From Rhodohalobacter sulfatireducens (lineage in GTDB: Bacteria; Bacteroidota; Rhodothermia; Balneolales; Balneolaceae): a DNA stretch of 64,000 bases. The notes under the pieces are model-generated. The model was not told the DNA's origin. It did no database searches and was given only the letters and a program-made list of their open reading frames with translations. The stretch covers positions 1-64,000 of the forward strand of contig NZ_JAKLWS010000012.1 in the NCBI RefSeq assembly GCF_022012475.1, given 5' to 3'. The translations under genes were made by a program, and so were the position numbers. Shown here piece by piece: positions 35,833 through 44,904 of the stretch; positions within the stretch are counted from its first letter, which is position 1, and each line of letters opens with the position of its first letter.

Positions 35833-37656
35833 GTGATTACGAAAAAAACCAATATCAGCCGGAAGATTTCAGAATTAGTGAATTTTATCAAAGAAAAGTT
35901 TTTTTTTCGATCATCTTTAGTGTCACTTTTAATAATCCTCGCAGTCGCTTTCGCCGGTTGTGATATTATAGGCATCGAGTCGGATTCCGAAAAAGTGGAT
36001 CAAACACTTGAACCGGGTGGAACCGCATCAACTGAATCCGGGATGCAGTTGATGGCTTCAAATAATTCTATAAATGAATCGATTACAGTCACAGGGCAGG
36101 AGATTGAAGACCCAATCGTTGGAACTCCACTCCCCGAAGTAGTTAATTTATCAGGTTCTTTCCACAAAATTACAAGCTCGAGTAATATTGATCTCTCAGC
36201 TGAGGATACACCCCTTTATCTTGCGTTACCGGTCCCCGAAGATGCTGATCCTACTCAATTGGCACTTGGAGTTCGTGTGCCAAGTAGCTTTGTGACAGAC
36301 ACCGATGCTTCTTCTCCTGAGTACGGTTGGGATTTATTGCAGAGTGCTTATGAACCCGAGAGTGATCAATTAGTTGTTCCAGTTAGATTTCTTGTCTCGG
36401 ATGGAATTGTGCTCAGTGTTATTGAAACAGATGATTATTCCTCACCATCGATGGCAGATGCAGAGGGGGAAAATCTATTTGAGAGGACGAAAGATTTTTT
36501 TGGTCAAGAGACAATGAATACAAAGGCGTTACCCCATAGCGGTGGATTTAATGTGAAGTGTAAAGGCGGTTTTAACAGTGGAGAATGTGGAAGTCGTGAA
36601 AAGAATCTTGTCGAGTCATATTTGAAAGATGCGCATGACGATTTTGTATCTGATTTTCGATCTCCGGATTTGAGAAGCCCGGTATTAAGTAATGCCTACA
36701 CCTGGATCATCAAGAAAGAAGGGACAGCCTGGTGTAAGGGGGATACGGCTGGAAAATATCTCTCACTCACGAACAAGGCGATCACCTGCTACGACGGAAA
36801 CAATGCTCCTTCTGAAGGTACGACACGACATGAATTTTTCCATGCGATTCAATACAACTATGCACCAATTAGTTGGAGTAAACTTCCAAAACAACGGCCT
36901 AATTGGGTGATTGAAGCAACAGCAGAACTGACAGAAGATGCAAATACTTCAGGTTCGAAAGCAGCTATCAGGGCCAGCCAACCTCCGCTACGTACAGTAG
37001 ATATACCGCTGACATCGAATAATGATAGACGACCGTACAGGACACAGGATTTCTGGACATATCTGATCAACAATCGATCCTCGACATTAGCGGATATTTT
37101 AGAGCCCGTGTTTGATCAGCAATCGAATGGTACGAACAAGCCAACGGCCAAAAAAGTTGACGAACTATATTCTATGACCGATGATTATTGGGGTTGGGTT
37201 CGTAATCAAGCAGTCGAATCAAGAGTAACCACTGGATTTAAAAGTAAACTCAATGCGGTTTGTGATTTTGATAGTGATGTCCTTGCGAGGCCAACTACTG
37301 TAACATATGATGCAGGTACACGATCGGAATCTGATCCCAAAGAAGAATCATCAGTTGTTTCGAGACTCTCGACTAACGTAATGGCGATTGAAGTCCAGAC
37401 CGGATCAAACCGAATCGACCTTGAGATTAGTGCAAGCACTCCGGACAATAAAACGTTCATACGCGTATATCAACCGTACGATTCTCCAACAACAGACTGT
37501 TGGGATAGATCTCAAAATGCATCACATTCCATCGATGATATGATGGTCGAATCATCTAATCAAACATACTATGTAATGGCTACGGCCTCTATGATTGACA
37601 ACCAACGCTCGGTTTTCACAGTCAATATTTCACATGAAGATCGGATAACGAAATAA
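35833..37656 (+). CDS. Large lipoprotein with zinc-metalloprotease signature
   Basis: This 607-residue lipoprotein has a lipobox at AVAFAGC (Cys43); a GTG start is used. A beta-rich N-terminal half (about 90-240) has AEDTPLYLALPVPEDADPTQLALGVRVP, resembling a propeptide or binding domain. A cysteine-containing linker (CKGGFNSGECGS and YTWIIKKEGTAWCKG) follows. The catalytic signature is TRHEFFHAIQYNY with His333, Glu334 and His337, and NWVIEATAELTED supplies a possible third ligand (Glu361 or Glu365). This resembles gluzincin-type secreted proteases. The C-terminal third (about 470-607) is beta-rich, with IEVQTGSNRIDLEISAS. It stands alone; terminators follow. Confidence 0.75.
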   Translation: MITKKTNISRKISELVNFIKEKFFFRSSLVSLLIILAVAFAGCDIIGIESDSEKVDQTLEPGGTASTESGMQLMASNNSINESITVTGQEIEDPIVGTPLPEVVNLSGSFHKITSSSNIDLSAEDTPLYLALPVPEDADPTQLALGVRVPSSFVTDTDASSPEYGWDLLQSAYEPESDQLVVPVRFLVSDGIVLSVIETDDYSSPSMADAEGENLFERTKDFFGQETMNTKALPHSGGFNVKCKGGFNSGECGSREKNLVESYLKDAHDDFVSDFRSPDLRSPVLSNAYTWIIKKEGTAWCKGDTAGKYLSLTNKAITCYDGNNAPSEGTTRHEFFHAIQYNYAPISWSKLPKQRPNWVIEATAELTEDANTSGSKAAIRASQPPLRTVDIPLTSNNDRRPYRTQDFWTYLINNRSSTLADILEPVFDQQSNGTNKPTAKKVDELYSMTDDYWGWVRNQAVESRVTTGFKSKLNAVCDFDSDVLARPTTVTYDAGTRSESDPKEESSVVSRLSTNVMAIEVQTGSNRIDLEISASTPDNKTFIRVYQPYDSPTTDCWDRSQNASHSIDDMMVESSNQTYYVMATASMIDNQRSVFTVNISHEDRITK

Positions 37657-37660
37657 CAGT

Positions 37661-37758
37661 TAATGATCATTGACACAAAAGAGATCATTAAAACTGAATG
37701 AACATACTTCTGATGAACTCATTAAAGAATGGTGGTTGAGAGCTGCCATTCTTTTTTT
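37661..37758 (+). terminator. Tandem hairpins ending in a strong intrinsic terminator
   Basis: Hairpin 1 is ttaatgatc / gatcattaa (37661-37692). Hairpin 2 is aaagaatgg / ccattcttt (37724-37754), followed by seven T. Its loop contains tggttgagagctg, the same as in hairpin 2 at 35040-35068. Confidence 0.8.
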
Positions 37759-37874
37759 GATATAAGTTGACAAGAAAACAATTTGCAATGATTGTTACTT
37801 AAATTGAGATACAACAAGCGACTTAGTTTAATATTCATGGCAAGCTTACCTTTGAAGATGTTGATCAGCTTACG

Positions 37875-37975
37875 ATATAGATACTAAAAGCGCCGAAGTG
37901 CATGGCTTATTTGATGGCGGAAGTAAAAAATATTGGTTTAAGCCAATATTGAAATACAAAATAATAATCAGGTAA
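37875..37975 (+). pseudogene. Possible decayed gene end
   Basis: The plus strand contains a coding-like tail reading SAYDIDTKSAEVHGLFDGG and SKKYWFKPILKYKIIIR before a stop, without a start codon or upstream frame. The perfect 8 bp hairpin aatattgg / ccaatatt lies within it. The family is not recognised and the call is weak. Confidence 0.25.
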
Positions 37976-38101
37976 GAAGATGAAATTTGTCCATTGAGGA
38001 TTTTAAAATAATCTGACTTTCAATGATTATTCATTCTCTAATTTTTTACCTGAAGAAGTGTCTTTTATTATGTTTGTTCAATCATTGTTTTACCATAAAT
38101 T

Positions 38102-38134
38102 AAAAAAACCCTGCAAAATCAATGTTTTACAGGG
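38102..38134 (-). terminator. Terminator of the tRNA-Leu gene
   Basis: The stem ccctgcaaaa / ttttacaggg (one mismatch) is followed on the minus strand by seven T. It lies eight bases after the tRNA 3' end. Confidence 0.85.
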
Positions 38135-38141
38135 CTAATTG

Positions 38142-38225
38142 TACCCGGGAAGGGACTCGAACCCTTACAGTATCGCTACCACCGGATTTTGAGTCCGGCG
38201 CGTCTACCAATTCCGCCACCCGGGC
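38142..38225 (-). tRNA. tRNA-Leu (anticodon CAA)
   Basis: On the minus strand the sequence folds as an 84-nt class II tRNA. The acceptor is gcccggg paired with cccgggt (one G-U), the D-arm is gcggaattggtagacgc, and the anticodon arm ccgga-ctcaaaa-tccgg gives anticodon CAA. A long variable arm (tggtagcgatactgta) and a T-arm with gggttcgagtccc follow. This is typical for leucine. The CCA end is not encoded. It reads the UUG codon. Confidence 0.96.
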
Positions 38226-38716
38226 AAAAATGTTAATCCTTGTCTTGCAGTACCTGAGCTCACTTCTGTGAATAATCAATTACGTCCTGAAACGTAGTTC
38301 TTATCCACTCTATTTGCTCCTCCAAAAGACGTTAACAACACTTTTGGTAACAAAAATTAAGCTCCATAAGACATAAATGAACACTGCCTTCTGGCAGGTC
38401 GTAAATATACAACATTACGAATTACTTCTTCAACGTAGATTAGGGTTTTAATTTCGTAATGGAATTCATTCTTTATTAAATAAGAAGAGATATCAGTTGC
38501 TTCAGAGTTTTTATGGAGTATATGGCGGACCAATTTGGAGATTACGTAACGAGGTTGGATCGTTACATGAATTTCTAGCCAAGAATCGTACAGTGTATCT
38601 TACTATAGTCACTCTTTTGTGGTCCTTGATTAATAGCGATCTAATTCCATCGATTTTTAGTCATTAAGGAGTAAATATTCACTATACTATTTGCAAAGTA
38701 ACCTAAACTTTATCGA
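38226..38716. other. AT-rich intergenic gap
   Basis: This 491 bp stretch lies upstream of both the tRNA (minus) and the lipoprotein gene at 38717 (plus). It probably carries both promoters, but no consensus element could be fixed and no gene was seen. Confidence 0.5.
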
Positions 38717-39841
38717 ATGAGAATGATCGTTTTTCCGTCTTTGTATGTAAAGAGAACACTTCTACTGGTTTTAATCGCCTTAGTCGGCATCATCTCTTGT
38801 CAGGAAAGTAAATCAACTGTACAAACGAATGAACGCCCATTCATAAAAGGCGTCTACGGCAATCCCGGCTCGCTTTTGGAGGCCGGCTATGCATTCGATG
38901 AACTTGGATTAAATGCCATTTTTGTACGCAGTATTTCACTAAATGATAATCTATATGAAACAGCAAATAAGCAGAATGCAGCAGTATTTGTGGAATTTCC
39001 AACTTTGAATGGTCGAAATTATGTAGAAGAGCATCCGGAAGCCTGGCCAATTGACAAAACGGGAAACCCAGCACCTCCGGCTGATTGGTTTATGGGAGTC
39101 TGTCCAACCGACCCGGACTTTAAAGAGTATCGGTCGAATCAGCTTAGAAACATTCTCTCCAATTATGAGGTGGGAGGAATTTTCCTGGACTATGTGCACT
39201 GGCATGCACAATTTGAGACAGCGGATCCCATTTTACCTGAAACCTGCTTCTGTGATCGCTGCACAAGGACATTTGCTGATCACTATAACCTCAACATTCC
39301 AGAATCAGACATAGCAACCAGAGCAGATTGGATTTTAGAAAATGCAGATCCATCATGGAGGGAATGGAGAAATATAGTCCTCAATGAGTGGATGATCGAT
39401 ATGAAAACCATTGTAAAAGAGAAGCAGCCGGATGCACTGGTCGGAATATTCTACTGCTCGTGGTTCCCGGAAGATCATGATGGTGCATTGTATAACACCC
39501 TCGGAATTGATGTAGAAGCTTTTGCAGAAATAGCAGACGTACTTTCCCCGATGATGTTCCATAAAATGAAGGAAAGAGAACCCGAATGGGTAAGCGATTA
39601 TACGACATGGCTGGGCGAACGGATCGAATCAGCGGTAGAGGAGAAACCACTGGTTTGGCCGATTGTGCAGGCTCACGATAGCCCGGTTGAAGTATCTCCG
39701 GTAGAATTTCGGCAAGTGATGATTGAAGGCTCCAAACCACCATCAACCGGAATAATGATGTTTTCTGACCGGTCCCTGCTCGATAACAGGGAGAAAATAG
39801 ATGTGATGAGAGAGTACTATCACAGTTTAGATGAGGATTGA
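38717..39841 (+). CDS. Glycoside-hydrolase-like TIM-barrel lipoprotein
   Basis: This 374-residue lipoprotein has a lipobox at VGIISC (Cys28). The mature part resembles putative glycosyl hydrolases of the GHL/DUF4015-like TIM-barrel group. It has KGVYGNPGSLLEAGYAFDELGLNAIFV (strand 1), then GVCPTDPDFKEYRSNQLRNIL, then GGIFLDYVHWHAQFE (about 151-165). Asp in FLDY is a plausible catalytic acid. CFCDRCTRTFADHY follows, a paired-cysteine segment also seen in that family. DVLSPMMFHKM and PLVWPIVQAHDSP are late barrel strands. The substrate is unknown. The gene stands alone. Confidence 0.75.
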   Translation: MRMIVFPSLYVKRTLLLVLIALVGIISCQESKSTVQTNERPFIKGVYGNPGSLLEAGYAFDELGLNAIFVRSISLNDNLYETANKQNAAVFVEFPTLNGRNYVEEHPEAWPIDKTGNPAPPADWFMGVCPTDPDFKEYRSNQLRNILSNYEVGGIFLDYVHWHAQFETADPILPETCFCDRCTRTFADHYNLNIPESDIATRADWILENADPSWREWRNIVLNEWMIDMKTIVKEKQPDALVGIFYCSWFPEDHDGALYNTLGIDVEAFAEIADVLSPMMFHKMKEREPEWVSDYTTWLGERIESAVEEKPLVWPIVQAHDSPVEVSPVEFRQVMIEGSKPPSTGIMMFSDRSLLDNREKIDVMREYYHSLDED

Positions 39842-40220
39842 GCAAAATATTTCAAAACACCTTTTTTAACCTTTTATAACGACGTAATAGAAGATCTTCG
39901 GGCATTAAAAAGCATCTTAATGATGACCAAGGTCACAGAGCATGAGAAAACTCTAAAGATTGGTTGACCTTCTCCAATAACACCATCATTACAGAAAAAT
40001 CACAAGATATCACATGTGCCTATACTGTAAGAAATCAAACTAAGATCTGTATGGTTAAAATAATTAAGCTTACGTACTCATAAATGGAGTGGTGAGTTAC
40101 TAATCAAAAATGAAGACGGTAAGCTTAAATAGAGAGTAGGATTTTCTTTGTTGCTTTGAATCTATTTTTAAACTATAGTTTTATATGTAAAAATTATTTT
40201 TACGAAAAGTAAGAGGGAAA
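39842..40220. other. Intergenic gap before the PKD cassette
   Basis: This gap is AT-rich without coding potential. The pair taagctta near 40066 and taagctta near 40124 is a repeated palindrome. A good ribosome site, aagaggg, lies directly before the PKD gene. Confidence 0.4.
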
Positions 40221-42449
40221 ATGAAGATTTGTATCAAGCATAGTGCTATACTCAGAATTATAAAAATAGGTCTATTCATTATCACTTTTACGGGGATTAT
40301 TTCTAATTCTCAAGAATCATACGGGCAGGAAATGTCCCCGCCTTCATTTACATTAGATTTTGAAGAGGGAAATTTGAGAGGTTGGCAAACAAGTGGGAGA
40401 GCCTTTGTTAACCAGCCGGTTTCTTCTAATCAGATGATGTCTCTAAACGGTGAAGTGCAATTTACAATGCAGGGGAATCATTGGGTTACATCCGGTACAA
40501 ATCGTTTAACTGGCACACTAACATCCAATACGTTCACGATTCCGGAAGGTACTTTAAGTTTTTTGATCCGTGGAAGTGGAGCCTTTGAAACACGAGTTGT
40601 ACTCTACATTTTGGACCAGATTGAGGGCAGAATTCGGGCTGAATATGCTACAGGATATGAATTAGAAGTTGAAAGAGCTGAATGGGACCTTTCTCGAATT
40701 GCAGGACGTACCGGGCTGCTGCAAGTTATCGATGAATCTGGGAGTGACAATATCAGTGTTGATAATTTTGTGTTTTCTCAATTTTCAAATTTTGGTAGCT
40801 ATCCAAACCCAGATGTTGCAGTCTTTGATCCCAATGTAATTTATGATCCCGGGGATCAGGTTCAGCCGACCGCTGAACTGAGCCTGTCTACGAGCTTTAC
40901 AGAAATTGGAAGTGTAGTTGAATTTGAAGCTTTTGTAGATCCTGAATATGAAAATACCAGGTACAATTTTCATTTTGGAAATGGTGAACAAAGTGGATGG
41001 CAGCCAAGCCCGGAAACTACCCATACATACAGACAAAGTGACCGTTATGAGGCATTTGTGGAAGTTATTACAGGACCCAGCGGTTTAAACATAAGAAGTG
41101 AACCGGTAGCCATTGAGGTACTGATACCGGAAGTCAGCCTGGTTTTGAATGCCGATAAAACGAACGTGTTTGTGAATGAGAGTATTGAGTTTTCCGGTGG
41201 CTCGGACAATGATTCTGTTTCCATGATTATCAGTTTTGGAGATGATAATTTTAGAAATTTTGATGGTTCAGTCGTTGAATACAGCTATCCATTTCCCGGA
41301 ACTTTTGACGTTGACCTCGTAGCTTATATTCAGGAGGAGTTCGCAGGAAGTCAGACAGTCAGGATCAATGTTGCTAATCCAAGCTTAAACCTGATTTCTG
41401 GTGACAATTTCGTTCAAACAGGGAATACAATATTGTTTTCTCTTCAACTTGAACCAGCCAGGCCCGAATTTACCTATGAAATTAATTATGGAGACGAAAA
41501 CACTGAAAGCTTCGGTATTGATGAGCAAATAAATCATCGTTATAACACTCCGGGAATATACCGGGTTTCAGCTATTGCCCGACATCCAAATGAAGAACTG
41601 ATTGTAAACAGCAACCCTTTGCAAATAACTGCCGTTGATGTCAGGGTTACCTCAGATAGAGACATTTTGCAGGTAGGAGAACGCTCACGGTTAACCGGTA
41701 TCATAGAACCCGGTATCGTTGATGCTGAGTTTAGTTTTATCGTCGGTGATTCCACATTTAGTTCGGCAACTCCGGATGTAGATTACACTTTTAACAGCTC
41801 CGGGGACCATGAAGTTACTTTTATGGCCACAATAGATGGCAGAACATTTACGAGCAATCCCTTTACCGTAACAGTTCAGTCAGATTATACAATACGTTTG
41901 ATTACAGGCAAAACTGAAGCTAGTAAAGATGAAAGGATTCAGTTTACTGCAATGGGTATTCCCTCGAATCTTTTAGCTGAATATAAATTCTATTTTGGTG
42001 ACGGTGAAGAGTCGGAATGGTCTGAAAGTTCTACAACATTCCATTCTTATCGCAGTAACGGATCCTACAATGCTTTTGTAGAAGCTCGAATACCGGGAGG
42101 GGAATATATCCAGAGCAGTATAATAAATTTGGAAGTCGGTGAGAGAGGATTTACTACCTGGGTAATTACAGTCACCGGTATCTTGGTTGTACTGTTAGGC
42201 GGTTACATATTTATTAGAGGTAGGTTGAAGAAAAAATCCGGGCGAAATACCAAGCCAAAAGGAAAAATCGACACAATTGTTACACCTCGCAAGGATCTTG
42301 GGAATCAACAAATTTCACCGGGGAGTTTAATCAATATAAACAGAGAGATAACTATTAAACCGGTAAAAGATATCGGAATGCAGAAAATTAAAAATGTTGA
42401 ACATTTATTGAAGAAAGAATGGAGACAAAATGATGAATCCAGCCATTAG
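40221..42449 (+). CDS. Five-PKD-domain single-pass membrane protein
   Basis: This 742-residue protein has a signal peptide (1-35) and a galactose-binding-like domain (about 38-190, starting FTLDFEEGNLRGWQTSG). Five PKD-like beta-sandwich repeats follow (about 218-635), marked by NFHFGNGEQSGW, IISFGDDNFRNF, EINYGDENTES, SFIVGDSTF and KFYFGDGEESEW, each ending in a Y/F-x-x-x-G-x-Y segment. A transmembrane helix lies at about 643-665 (VITVTGILVVLLGGYIFI). A basic cytoplasmic tail of 77 residues (RGRLKKKSGRNTKPKGK) ends the protein. Most PKD proteins are surface-anchored without a cytoplasmic tail. The next gene overlaps its 3' end by 20 bp, so the tail may contact that product. Confidence 0.85.
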   Translation: MKICIKHSAILRIIKIGLFIITFTGIISNSQESYGQEMSPPSFTLDFEEGNLRGWQTSGRAFVNQPVSSNQMMSLNGEVQFTMQGNHWVTSGTNRLTGTLTSNTFTIPEGTLSFLIRGSGAFETRVVLYILDQIEGRIRAEYATGYELEVERAEWDLSRIAGRTGLLQVIDESGSDNISVDNFVFSQFSNFGSYPNPDVAVFDPNVIYDPGDQVQPTAELSLSTSFTEIGSVVEFEAFVDPEYENTRYNFHFGNGEQSGWQPSPETTHTYRQSDRYEAFVEVITGPSGLNIRSEPVAIEVLIPEVSLVLNADKTNVFVNESIEFSGGSDNDSVSMIISFGDDNFRNFDGSVVEYSYPFPGTFDVDLVAYIQEEFAGSQTVRINVANPSLNLISGDNFVQTGNTILFSLQLEPARPEFTYEINYGDENTESFGIDEQINHRYNTPGIYRVSAIARHPNEELIVNSNPLQITAVDVRVTSDRDILQVGERSRLTGIIEPGIVDAEFSFIVGDSTFSSATPDVDYTFNSSGDHEVTFMATIDGRTFTSNPFTVTVQSDYTIRLITGKTEASKDERIQFTAMGIPSNLLAEYKFYFGDGEESEWSESSTTFHSYRSNGSYNAFVEARIPGGEYIQSSIINLEVGERGFTTWVITVTGILVVLLGGYIFIRGRLKKKSGRNTKPKGKIDTIVTPRKDLGNQQISPGSLININREITIKPVKDIGMQKIKNVEHLLKKEWRQNDESSH

Positions 42450-43011
42450 CATGAAACAAATTTTCCAGGGCAGAGAAACCGAAGCTGGGAAGAATTTATT
42501 GATTGAAAATCTTGATCAACAGACATTGGATTCCATTAAGCAATCTTATAAAGAAGAAAAGGGATCAATGCTTTGGGGTGATTTGTCAGATGAGATCAAA
42601 TCAAGAGCGAGTGAGCTCCTTAACATACCATTACCGGATTTGTTGATTAGGGCCTGGAGGGAATCCGGGGTTCTGAATAAGTATATCAACAGGGAAGAAT
42701 ATGATCCGGAGGCAGTAGTTATCATTGAGTTGAAAGAACATACCATGATCTCAAACCACAAACCCTATCTTGATATTGAGATTAATCAAAAATCGATTGG
42801 CAAAATTAATTTTGAGATTAACCTAGAGCTGATCGTTCAGGGGATTATTTTGAAAATTCAGGATGCCAAAATAAAACAAATACGTACCGGGAATATCAAA
42901 GCCTCGGGTACGATAAACTGTGAGGGTCATGAAATTGGAAAAAAAGAGAGTGAAGAAGTGGATTTTCCCGGAACTCTTGACCTGGGAGAAGGCATTCCGA
43001 TTGCTCCCTGA
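42430..43011 (+). CDS. Unknown cytoplasmic partner of the PKD protein
   Basis: This 193-residue protein begins 20 bp inside the PKD gene (ATGATGAATCC; ggaga upstream) and has no signal peptide or membrane segment. The N-terminal half is helical (NLDQQTLDSIKQSYKEEKGSMLWGDLSDEIKSRASELLNIPL and LLIRAWRES). The C-terminal half is beta-rich, with paired strands HKPYLDIEINQKSIGKINFE and LELIVQGIILKIQDAKIKQI, followed by NIKASGTINCEG. The C-terminal repeats of the form I-x-I-x-I suggest a right-handed sheet. No family is recognised. Tight coupling argues for a shared complex. Confidence 0.75.
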   Translation: MMNPAISMKQIFQGRETEAGKNLLIENLDQQTLDSIKQSYKEEKGSMLWGDLSDEIKSRASELLNIPLPDLLIRAWRESGVLNKYINREEYDPEAVVIIELKEHTMISNHKPYLDIEINQKSIGKINFEINLELIVQGIILKIQDAKIKQIRTGNIKASGTINCEGHEIGKKESEEVDFPGTLDLGEGIPIAP

Positions 43012-43197
43012 ACCTCCCATTTATTTAGAACTATAAACTATATTCATTTTAAAGCGAGTACTCATCTGAGATTTTCAGCATTACAAATGTCGGATGTAGG
43101 TCCCATATTATAAAGTTGAGATAAACTTAATTTCCATTCCATTCAAGTCCTATCGATCATTCGGGTGACGCAAAAATATTCACTTTTAAGTCACTTT

Positions 43198-44895
43198 ATG
43201 TACCCTATAATCAATCGAGCCTGTATTTTTACACTCATTATTCTGTTTGAATCCACAATTACATTTGCCCTGGACACGGATAACTTTAACTCTGAAAACC
43301 TTGAAAAGTACATAGAGTTCAGGGCCGATCATGGCAAGTACAGCGGAATAACAACCATTTATCATGGTGAAGAAAAAGTATTTGAGAGTATTCATGGAGT
43401 AGCCAACAGAACCTGGGATGTTTCGGTAGATTTGCATACGAAATTTAACCTTGCGTCTGTCACCAAGATGTTTACTGCGACGGCAATCGGTATTCTCATC
43501 CAGGAGGGAAAAATTGACCCGAATGTTTCGTTCATCACTTACTTCGAAGATTTTACAAAACCGGAGATCGCTAAAAACACTACTATCAACGAACTGTTGT
43601 CTCATACCAGTGGCATTTCTGATTTTTTCTTCCAGGACGATTACCTCTATTCAGACCGCTCACGTCTTCGATCACTGGAAGATTACGATCGGTTTTATTC
43701 GAACTTAACTGTGGCCGACGTGCCGGATGACCGAATTCTCTATTCAAATACGAATTATGTAATTTTGGGGCGAATCATCGAAAAGGTGACAGGAATGACA
43801 TATTACGACTACCTGAGGAGGAATATTTTCGAAAGAGCGGGAATGGAGAATACAGGATTCTTTGAGGCAGATTTAATCATCAAAAATGTGGCGACCGGGT
43901 ATACAATCGATTTCCAGGCTTCCGCAGAATTTGGGGTGCCCAATGACGGTGCCCTGCGTTCGAATCAATTTATGAGAGCCATTAAAGGAATGCCGGCCGG
44001 CGGAGCGTACTCTACATCCCGGGATCTGTTTTTGTTCATGCAGGCTCTTCGGAACGGGGATCTTATTACGAAAGAACAATTTGAGAAGATGACAGCCATG
44101 CACAGGGGAGGATATGGATTCGGATTTCAGAAATACACTCAAAATGGAATCGAAGTAATTGGTCATTCCGGTGGTTTTTATGGAGTCAGTGCTATGGTTT
44201 TTTATCTGCCGGAAAAGGATTACACATTTATTAGCCTGGCAAATGTTGATTTTGGAGCTCAGCCTGTGTTCGACCGTTTTATCAATAATCTGGCAGGATT
44301 GAACTCCCCTGAGCCGATCAATTTAGATCTGGAAGAGTTCGAAAAATATGAGGGCTTTTATGAGATTGAGAGTGGCATCAGAGCGGGTAAACAGGTAGAA
44401 ATCAAATCACAGGAAGATCGGTTACTTTTTGATAATGCCCTTGAATTTTTTCCAATCGGGGTGAGGCAATTTTTTGATATCGATAACGACCGTTTTACGA
44501 TTACATTCCACGTCGATTCATCCGGAGAGGTAATCGGATTTACTCGTACAGACGGTCGGAATTTTACACAAAAAGCCACTCTTATTGATGCATCTGAAGT
44601 GAAAATCTTACAGCCTTTAACTGTTTCTGAGGAAGTTCTGGAGCAGTATCTGGGGAATTATCAATTTACGGAAGATGGAATGATGCCCGGTCATCAGCCG
44701 ACTATAACGGTCGAAAACGATGGTCTGATGATCGACAACATGATGTATTTTTTGCCTTTTGAAAAAGACAAATTCTTCTTAGAGGATGATGTGGGAATGC
44801 AATTGCATTTTAAACGAAATGGCAGCGGAGTGATTGAGGAGATTCACGTTATGCAGGGCGATGATCTGGTCGGACGGGTGGAGAAATTGGATTGA
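43198..44895 (+). CDS. Class C beta-lactamase-like serine hydrolase (1)
   Basis: This 565-residue exported enzyme starts at the ATG at 43198; a GTG at 43165 is possible. A signal peptide (about 1-24) is followed by a beta-lactamase/transpeptidase-like domain. The nucleophile is in the SVTK motif (NLASVTKMF, Ser87 and Lys90 by the ATG start). The second motif is YSNTNY and the third GHSGG. HTSGISDFFFQ is typical of the esterase/DD-peptidase side of the family. After about residue 370, one or two lipocalin-like beta domains follow (DLEEFEKYEGFYEIESG and LEQYLGNYQFTEDG). Such enzymes are esterases, D-aminopeptidases or penicillin-recognising proteins. An amidohydrolase follows 9 bp later. Confidence 0.88.
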   Translation: MYPIINRACIFTLIILFESTITFALDTDNFNSENLEKYIEFRADHGKYSGITTIYHGEEKVFESIHGVANRTWDVSVDLHTKFNLASVTKMFTATAIGILIQEGKIDPNVSFITYFEDFTKPEIAKNTTINELLSHTSGISDFFFQDDYLYSDRSRLRSLEDYDRFYSNLTVADVPDDRILYSNTNYVILGRIIEKVTGMTYYDYLRRNIFERAGMENTGFFEADLIIKNVATGYTIDFQASAEFGVPNDGALRSNQFMRAIKGMPAGGAYSTSRDLFLFMQALRNGDLITKEQFEKMTAMHRGGYGFGFQKYTQNGIEVIGHSGGFYGVSAMVFYLPEKDYTFISLANVDFGAQPVFDRFINNLAGLNSPEPINLDLEEFEKYEGFYEIESGIRAGKQVEIKSQEDRLLFDNALEFFPIGVRQFFDIDNDRFTITFHVDSSGEVIGFTRTDGRNFTQKATLIDASEVKILQPLTVSEEVLEQYLGNYQFTEDGMMPGHQPTITVENDGLMIDNMMYFLPFEKDKFFLEDDVGMQLHFKRNGSGVIEEIHVMQGDDLVGRVEKLD

Positions 44896-44904
44896 CCTCA
44901 GTTC

